Shown one piece after another: positions 56,225-64,000 of a stretch of DNA of 64,000 nt. The stretch is from positions 3,100,001-3,164,000 of the forward strand of contig JACONQ010000006.1 in the NCBI GenBank assembly GCA_014281115.1. Direction: 5' to 3'. The position numbers were made by a program, and so were the translations under genes. How positions within the stretch are numbered: the first letter of the stretch is position 1; every line of letters begins with the position of its first letter. The notes beneath the pieces are model-generated. The model worked only from the letters and a program-made list of their open reading frames with translations. It ran no database searches and was not told the origin of the DNA. The DNA is from Laburnicola sp. R22_1. Lineage: Eukaryota > Ascomycota > Dothideomycetes > Pleosporales > Didymosphaeriaceae.

Positions 56225-57256
56225 TAAAGCGTATAGGTAAAGTAAGGGGGAAACACAACTAGGAGTATACGATAGGAGTTATAGTAGTTAATAAAATCTT
56301 GTGTTAAGTGGCTCTTATAGCCATTAAGAATAAGGAGTCGCTATGCTTGTCGCGCTTTCTACTTTGTACAGCAATTAAAGACCTGTTTAAGCTATACTAA
56401 CCTAACGTTATTATTACTCTAACCTAAGGGAGATAAAGCCACAAAGACCTTGTGTTTCTTAGCTTTAATATCGGCCACTTAGCTTAATTACAGTGTCTCT
56501 AATAAAGTCGCATAGATAAGACCTAGTAGTAAAGCCTCTCTATTAGCGTAGATAGCTGCTAAGAGGGTGATCTATTTATAAGAGCCATCTTAGAGTGCCG
56601 CCTACACTTTTTTTTACTCCTATATTTAATAACTAAACACTTATTTTAAGCGTCCTATTATACCTATTATAAAGCCCTTTTTATCTATATTATAGGTGTG
56701 GCGCGGCTATATATTATACTACTTTATCTTCTAATATAGTAAGTTAAAGTATAGCTTATACTTAATATTTAAATTAGCGTTGTGGCGGAGAGAGTTAATT
56801 CTAGATATCTATTTGGAGATGAGATAGTGGCTATATTAGTTAAGAAAGCGGGTAACCTAAGCGTCGCTTACGGGCTCTATAGCTATTAAAGATGCGAAAT
56901 TTTGTATTATCTCTCTTATAGGAGATAGCCCTCTCTTTATAAGGTCTTTAATATAGCTTATAAGCTCTAACTCTTAGTATAAGTTAAGTTTGTGTTAATT
57001 AGTATCCTTAGCTTCCTATAGGTGCTAACAACCTTAGTGTCTTTAGGATAGTGTACTATGCGGCATATTAAACTAATAAGTAATTGCCCTATATAAGAAG
57101 TGTTCTCCTAGTTCTAGTGATTTGATTGCTGTAAGCGCGTTATTAATTAGTGCTATAGTGGTAGAGTTACGACGCGTTAAAGTTTAGGATTTATCTAGTG
57201 TTTTAGTGTTTGTGAATTGTTGCGCGACGTGGGTCGCTGCGCGCACGGGCATAGTA

Positions 57257-57950
57257 GCGCGATTAGACTAGCGCGGTCGACTATCCGCCTTTACTATAGG
57301 TTACTTTGTTCTGTGGCCATTGCACATTACTATAGTAAATTACTATAATATGCCCTTCTCTTAGCTTTCTTTGCAGTTACCTTAGACTACTAATCTATAT
57401 TACGCTTTAGATACTTTACTCTTAGACAGCATAATAACGTACTATAACCTACCCTTTTCTTAATTTGCTTCGCAGCTACCTTAGATTATAAACCTAGGTC
57501 GCGCTTTGGGTGCCCCACTCTTAGACAGTATAATAAATTACTGTAACCTGCCCTTCCCTTAATTTGCTTCGCAGTTACCTTAGACTACTAACCTAAGTTG
57601 CGCTTTGGGTGCCCTACTCTTAGACAGCATAATAAATTACTATAACCTACTCTTCCCTTAATTTACTTTGTAGTTACTTTAGACTACTAACCTATATTAC
57701 GCTTTAGAAGCTTTATATTTAAATAGTATAGTAAATTACTATAATATGTCCTTTTCTTAGCTTGCTTCGTAGCTACTTTAGACTATAACCCTATGTCGCG
57801 CTTTAGAAGCTCCGCATTTAAACAGTATAGTAAATTACTATAATATATTCTTTTCTTAGCTTGCTTCGTAGTTATCTTTACACTCCTAAATTATGTCGCG
57901 CCTATAAGGTTCTACTATTAAATAGTATAGTGAATTACTAGAACTTAATA
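57257..57950. repeat. 99-bp tandem satellite, about six units
   Basis: The landmark ACTATAA recurs at about 57341, 57441, 57540, 57639, 57738, 57837 and 57937, spacing 99-100 bp. Each unit contains CTTAGCTTGCTTCG-like and TATGTCGCGCTTTAG-like blocks and ATTACTATAA. Units 2-4 keep more G+C (CGCTTTGGGTGCC), while the outer units have T or A at the same sites. Confidence 0.88.
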
Positions 57951-59510
57951 GATAAGTAGTAGATACCTACACTATAAGGCTATACTAGCTAAACATAAAA
58001 GTCTAGTTATAAATAGCATAGTAAGTTACTATGACTAGTGTTGTTTCCCTGTAGTATATAGTATTCTAACGTTAGATATGTTTACAAACACAAACCTAAC
58101 TAATTTATAATAAACTCTTAACTATTAGTAAGTATTAGCTAAGTAGTGTTAATGTGTTTACACTATATAGATGTGTATAGGTTTCTAGTTTATAGTGTAA
58201 TTCTTAGTAATAAATAGCATTTTATATTCTTATCTTACGCGAGATCTTTATTACTAACTCTATCCTAATATTAAAACGTCTTTAGAGACACCTTATAGCG
58301 CGGTTTACCTAATAAGTTTTATATACTGCGCAAGTTTTTATTCTAGAATACTTAGTAGTGTATTATAGTATATGCGGGCGTGGCAAGTATATCTTCTAGA
58401 TTCTTACGCTTGTTAACTAAAATTACTAGCCATACTCTTATACCGCGCTCTTTTAGCGTATAGGCCTAGTTAGAAATAAGGCTCTATAACTTAAATAGGA
58501 TAAGTACATCCTTAATACCGCACTATAAGCACCACTTCTACTATCTAGCCCTATTAAATAGTTTGTAACTAGAGGCCGTAGCTGCTTTCCTTCTTTTTTT
58601 TTCTTATTTTAGTGTACATAATACTTTTATAGGTAAGCTTACTAGTTTAGTCTATTTTTTGTAATATTAGCTTATTATCTTTTAGTTATTAAATTAGACA
58701 CTTTAAGTATATATATATTACTAGGGCTAAAAGCTAGTTATTGCATCTATTATATATAGTAACTAGAATATTACTAAATCTTATAGAAGACTCTTCTATA
58801 ACTAGCATAGATGCGTTTTAGATAAGGCGCTAGCGCTCTAGAATAGATGTGCACGTGTCCTACTCACTACTAGTTATAGCCCGCATTCTATACACTTGTG
58901 TATTTTGTCTACTATTAACATTATCTTCTTCTACTCTACTATACTAGACTTAATAGTAAAATAAGGCTATATCTTATAGGACGTTAAAAACAATATCTAT
59001 AAAACCTATGTTATTAATAACTTTACACTCTAGGAGGTCTTAAATGTGCTTAAGTATTATTTGCTTAACACTTATAATATTGGACAGTTTATTTAGCTAT
59101 AGGTAGTCGAAATCCATATGCTTATTACCTATTATATCTTATGTAATAATGTTAATTATGCCATAGAATACGGTCGCGTTGTAGTCAAATAGTCTAGCTA
59201 GGTCCTATACTATTATACTATTGGAGTCAAAGTCTTATATTTTATGGAAAGTATATTATATTAATAAGTCCTATTAAGTGGGTCCGCTAATAATAATGTG
59301 AATATATACAGTTAAATAAATAAACTTAATAGTAGGCGTAATTGTAATTCTAAGTCTATTATGCACAAAGTATACTAGTACTATAATTATTAGAATTGCT
59401 TGTACGCACTACAATTAAATGCTTGTGTAAAATATATAGTAGTTATTTTAAGCTCTAATATATATTAAATTACCTAGCTAGAGAGTTATAGTTAGTATTA
59501 AGCTAGGCTA
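57951..59510. other. AT-rich degenerate DNA
   Basis: No gene or element ends could be recognised. Both strands carry dense TAG/TAA in all frames. It is probably an old RIP-damaged repeat. Confidence 0.3.
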
Positions 59511-59512
59511 TA

Positions 59513-61237
59513 GAGTTTCGAGCCACTCTACTAAAACGCGACACCTGCACTAAACACGCGATATCTCTCTATAATGCTACTATAATTGCTATTAAGTACA
59601 CATATACTAAAGAGCTATAGCTACTATAGCTGCTTTAGCTCTCTCTGTAGCTCTCTATATAGGAGCTTTACTCTACTAAGCCTTTGTAGCAACTAACTAG
59701 TAAATAGTAGCTGCTATATTCTTAATATCTGTAAAGCGTTGATTTAGGTCTATATAAACGCGCTTTTGAGGCTGTTAAGAGCTAGTAGTCTTAAGATAAT
59801 ATTTAAGGCGTCTTTTCTTTGCCTCTAGCCCTGCTGCTCTAGCATTTGCAGATGCTAGCGCCTTGCCTACTTTTTATAGAAGCAGCCAAGTCGTACAACC
59901 TAGGTTCTTATAACTCTAGAGCGCCTACTAAGCTATATAGAGATCGCGAGATCCTTAAGGTGTAGAGAGGAAGCTCTAAGTAGGTGATTAAGGTCGCTTC
60001 TAGCGTATAGGCGTCGCTGGCCTTTAAGAGACTTGCAATAAACTAAGTACTTAATTAATATTAAATAGGTAGAGGCTAGCAGCCTGCTAGCTAGCTCAAA
60101 TTACACGTTTTGTAAAGCCTTCCTCTCTGGCTTAATTATAGCAGGCAATAAAGCGCTCCTTCTTAATAGATGCTGCGTTATTAAGCGATGCAAGCTTCTG
60201 GATCTGATATTAATAGTTTGACTTAATAATAGAGAAAGGAGCCAGATCTAGAGGCTATAGAATATAGGAGGAGTGCGCAGGCAGGTATAGGAGCTAAATT
60301 CGATTCTATTTATAGAGCTATAGGAACTTAATATTAATATGGCTGCTGTGACTATCTAGGATAAGCAGTTAGTGCTAGCCATTAGCTAGTGCTGTCTCTG
60401 GGATAAATATACGCTATAGCCACTCTACGCTAATTATATTTAACGTCTATCTATTCTTAGAGGTTATATAGAGCCAGTCTAGTACTAACTCTAGTAAAAA
60501 CTAGGTAGTCTGTAGGCTCTGGCCCTTAAAGATAACTACGCAGCGTAGCTTTCGACCTAATACTAATACACACTTAATTATAGAGACCTACTTATAATTC
60601 TCTAGAGACTTAATATAAGCCTTGTTTTTCTAACTACTAGAGAGTACTCTTGTATTTGTACATACTCCTAGCGCGACGCTAGTCTTATCCATATTATACG
60701 TATTGCCTGTCTATATATTAAGGCGCTGTTGCGTCTACTTATAGAGCTCTAGGAATGCGCGAAGTTAATCTAGTGTAGCTGCATAAGCTCTCTAAGCATT
60801 AATCTTTCTGCCTACTACTAAGGCAATGCGTAGTTGTTGTCTAAGGAAGTGTAAGATCTAGAGCTTACTAACAGACTAATTGTCGCTGTTTATACGCAGG
60901 ATTTAATTCGCCATTTCTTAAGCATAAGTGTGGGATAGAGGGCAGACGCGTGCGTCGGATCTATTTAATAAGGAATTCCTTCTATAGAGAAGTTAGCTAC
61001 TACTAATACTAATGGCTAGTACGGCTATTAGTCGCGCCGCGTATGCGCGCAGAGAGAGTTAGTTAAGAGATGCTGTACGCCTTAGCTGCAGCGCGCTGGC
61101 TAGAATACACGCTAGAATTAAAATTGTTAGTAGCTAATTAAATAGCGAACTTATAGGCATCCATATTAAAAAGCGTTATAGAGAGATATCGCGTGTTTAG
61201 TGCAGGTGTCGCGTTTTAGTAGGGTGGCTCGAAACCC
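59513..61237 (-). mobile_element. Pogo-like DNA transposon, family F, RIP-damaged
   Basis: 1725 bp with inverted repeats of about 62 bp (starting GTTTCGAGCCAC after two terminal bases) that differ at only a few sites. TA at 59511-59512 and 61238-61239. The repeats share CGCGACACCTGCAC-like sequence with family D. The minus-strand transposase shows D1 in YNMDKTSVALGV near 60690, D2 in LLILDSHSSH near 60355 and AHSSYIL...PLDLAPF near 60260, with many RIP stops. The catalytic Asp lost in family D is present here. Confidence 0.87.
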
Positions 61238-61724
61238 TATGTGGCTTAAAACTATATAGCCTAGCTTACTAAAGTGGTATACTTATCTTAACTAAACTAG
61301 TAGCATCCACACTACTACTACCACCACCATTTTAAAAATATCTAAATATTAGATATGCTAGTGTGGAACGAAGGCGCCAGTTTAATTCTAATAAAAATAA
61401 AAGCTAAATATGCTATAATAAAAACTCTAGCGAATAGTATTACTTCTTCCTAGTAAATAGTGCCCCACCACTCAAATAATGTATAAGCATTTCTATAAAG
61501 TGAGACTAAAGAAGTGGTATACTTATCTTATATTAGAGAGAGAGAGTTCTAGATACTAGAACCTAGATTCTAGATATGCTTTTTATATCCTTTATAGAAC
61601 ACTTTAAAGTATAGTTTAGATTAAGAACTTAGAGAGTGTATTTTTTTATGCCTACAAAGCGCTTATTATATATAATATATAGATAACTATATAAATATGC
61701 TTTATTTAAGTGCGTTCTATATTA
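61238..61724. repeat. Interval with a 19-bp direct repeat
   Basis: AAGTGGTATACTTATCTTA occurs at about 61273 and again at about 61511. An (AG)n run lies at about 61540. No gene is seen. The two copies could be ends of a short unrecognised element. Confidence 0.4.
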
Positions 61725-61726
61725 TT

Positions 61727-62020
61727 TCGAAATTACTATAGCTTACTACGTCTAAGCGATAGTTGTAATTCTCTCTAAGTACGTATACATTTAATTCTAA
61801 ATTACTATAACTTACTACGTTATAGTACTAGTTATAATTTCTTCTACTACGTCCTAGCAATAGTTATAATTCCCTCCGAATACGCGTGCGTTTAATTTTA
61901 AATCACTATAACTTACTACGTTATAGTACTAGTCGTAATTTCTTTCACTACGCCCTATATTAATTCTAAATTGCTATAACTCACTATATTCTAGTAATGG
62001 TTATAATTCACTTTAACTGC
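61727..62020. repeat. AAATTACTATAACTTACTACG-type repeat block, copy 2
   Basis: Four degenerate units, matching the block at 34600-34815 in order and in surrounding sequence, with one more unit. Confidence 0.7.
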
Positions 62021-64000
62021 GCATATTATCGAATTTGTTTAATTGACTATTATAGCTACTTCTTTTATATTAAGTGGCCTCTATTAGCCTTCCTATTAGC
62101 CTTATTCTGTCTTAACGCCTTACAATATATTAGCATCTGGATTAATACCTTTGCTAAAATTCTCGCCTCTACTTACGCCTATTATATCCTTTGCAATAAC
62201 TATATTTGCCTTTTCTAAAAACTGCTTACACTCTATTGCCCTTATATTAACTTGGCTATACTTATTATAGAGTAACTACGCGTTCACAACTAACTCCTTC
62301 TACCCTAGCCAGACTAGTTATTAGATAAACTGTCTAAACTTTTCGATCTTAGGCACCGGCGATTCGATAACAATGTGGTTCGCACCTATAAGATTAACGT
62401 CCTCTGCACACAGGTTAATATTTATTATAATAACTCTTAATAAGCTATTAATATTATTAAATGCATTAACAATTATCCTCCGCTTAGGGAAGTTTAGCCT
62501 GCTATAGATAAGGGCGATACACGCCTTGTTCTTAACAATCTAGTTAACGTTTTAAAACTTCTTAGTGGCGTTTACTAGGCTCTTAAGGAGCTTCTATACA
62601 CTCTATAACTATTAGTATAGTAAATTATTACGATTTATAATATATATACAATAGTGTAGAGTAATATAATAATTAGTATCTTTGTCCTAATAAGGATCTT
62701 ATTCTAGCGTGGCTTCCTATTAGTGTTAAGACCGGAACGCGCGCTCTTTCTTAATATTTCGATCTTGTAAAGATATTATTGTAGGTATGCCCACTTTGAA
62801 TCGCCCTAGATAGCCTCGCTAAAATTAGTAAATAAGGGCGACGCTTAAAAGTTGCTATATATATTATGTAGTTAGTTAGAATGCGTATCTATACTATACT
62901 TATTATAGAACTTAACAAGTAATAGCGCTATGCCTATAATGCATAGGTTATAATAGGACTTTAATATACTAATATTAATTATTCCGCCCTTTTCTTTTAC
63001 TCTACAAACTTCCTTTTCTTATTGCATTTTCTATATAGTATTTCGCATTACGTCCCTACTAGTCTGGCTTTACTTAATTAGGATGTTATTCTGCACAAGT
63101 TTTATGTCTATTATCTTTAGTAGAGGCTTTTTGTCTAGCCTTAATATATGCTTATCTTGTTTAATTAATAGCGTCTGTATAACGTTCGCTATAATCTTGC
63201 TATAGCTAAGGAACTTAGGGTCTTTAAGTATAATATACTTATTTCTAGCCTTTTTTGCTTTGCGGGCAGTCTATATAGTGCCTTTTTAAATTATATTAAA
63301 CATTAACACAATCTCTTTGTATGACTATAGAGGAGGTTTCGTCCCTTTCTTAAGAAATTTTAATAAAGCTTCTACTTTTAGGCTGTACTTAAATATAAGA
63401 TATTAGAGTATAGACTTGTGCTTATTTGCGCTTTTAGGATTACAAAACTCTCCCTAGTGTTATAGTTGCTAAGACTTCTGGGCTAGAAAGTGGAAGAGGT
63501 AGTTTGCAATAATTTAAGGCCCATTCTCTCTTAGCGTTCTAGATATAATCTAATACACACTAGGACGCCTATTATCTAGTCTTATCTTTATAGCTTAGTA
63601 TTTATAAAGTACACTAAATATCTATAATTTGGTTAAATATATATTATATCCCTTATCTAAGAATGTGTTGCCCATATCTATAAGCTCCTTAGATATTTCT
63701 ATATTAAGCTTCTCTATTTTAATAACCAGAATTGTTTTTTTACTTTATAAGTTAATTAGATGTAGCGTAAGTAAGATATATTCCTTTAGGCCTTAGAACT
63801 TGTCGCCTAGTATATTGCGTCTGCGGAAATGGCTTTTAGGTCTAGACTAAATATTCTCTTAATTAGGTCCACGTATTTATATGCAAACCTATCCTTATAT
63901 AAGACTATATTATATGCCTACTATAGCTTATTAATATCTTTATCTCTATTAGCCATATTGCCATGCCATAGTATTCTGCAAATGCCCGTAAGCTTTTTAT
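62021..64000 (-). pseudogene. Second copy of the helicase-like repeat (runs off right edge)
   Basis: It is collinear with 34815-36500 on the same strand. The helicase C-lobe-like segment reads CIALIYSRLNFPKRR, AFNNINSLLRVIIIN and GANHIVIESP near 62500-62350. Upstream pieces (KFLSYSKIIANVIQTLL near 63220, ALNYCKLPLP-like near 63520) match the other copy. RIP-type stops are frequent. In places it keeps Gln or His codons mutated in copy 1 and vice versa, so the two copies were mutated independently. Confidence 0.5.

Larger units (their letters stand above)
53215..57254 (-). mobile_element. Pogo/Fot1-like family B copy 2, interrupted by element E
   Basis: Minus orientation, TA at 53213-53214 and 57255-57256. 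The right end (its 5' end) reads, inverted, CTATGCCCGTGCGCGCAGCG. Subtracting element E (54310-56224) and one TA leaves about 2123 bp, matching copy 1. The transposase is heavily RIP-damaged on both sides of the insertion. Confidence 0.85.

Noticed and set aside
57257..57950. Possible CRISPR-like array
   Set aside because: Units are contiguous 99-bp copies with no unique spacers, in a eukaryotic setting; it is a satellite.
16490..61237. A Starship-type giant element
   Set aside because: I found no tyrosine-recombinase captain gene (DUF3435) and no pair of matching outer ends; each element has its own TA or LTR borders.

Overview
This window looks like nuclear DNA of a filamentous ascomycete, most likely a dothideomycete; that rank is an inference. 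The genes have 46-69 nt GT-AG introns with CTGAC-like branch sites. Fungal gene types are present: a Zn2Cys6 regulator, an amidase-signature enzyme, F-box-like proteins and pogo/Fot1 transposons. Long AT-rich stretches are peppered with TAG/TAA codons at former CAG, CAA and TGG positions, which is the footprint of repeat-induced point mutation (RIP).

Layout. Bases 1-10.9 kb form the gene-dense part: an unrecognised gene leaving the left edge, a broken F-box-like gene, a membrane-anchored or secreted amidase, 5'-methylthioadenosine phosphorylase (312 aa, with a 28-nt first exon), and a divergent Zn2Cys6 regulator carrying two lesions. A fresh Ty1/copia element follows (10871-16116; identical 163-bp LTRs, CATAT target duplication). 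From 16.1 to 26.1 kb lies RIP-damaged DNA: a pogo/Fot1 element (family A), a second Copia with a matching LTR pair, and a flavin amine oxidase pseudogene whose mutations fade at about 26.1 kb. A gene island (26.3-31.3 kb) holds one intact F-box-like gene and two gene fragments, one cut by a hAT-like element and one by a Copia.

From 31.3 kb the DNA is mostly dead repeats. They include a Copia remnant, a mitochondrial insertion carrying the nad3 3' end with a 64-bp duplication, and a large minus-strand helicase-like gene (34.9-50.9 kb) split by three independent TA-target insertions. One of those insertions contains a full LINE. Further right come two copies of pogo family B lying tail to tail 8 bp apart, one with another DDE element inside it, then a 99-bp satellite, a further pogo relative, and a second copy of the helicase-like repeat leaving the right edge.

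The only genes that look functional are the amidase, the MTAP, the 27 kb F-box-like gene and perhaps the left-edge gene. Copia-1 is the most recent-looking mobile element. No metabolic cluster links the host genes. The main biological content is a nested, datable record of transposition, RIP and organelle DNA capture.
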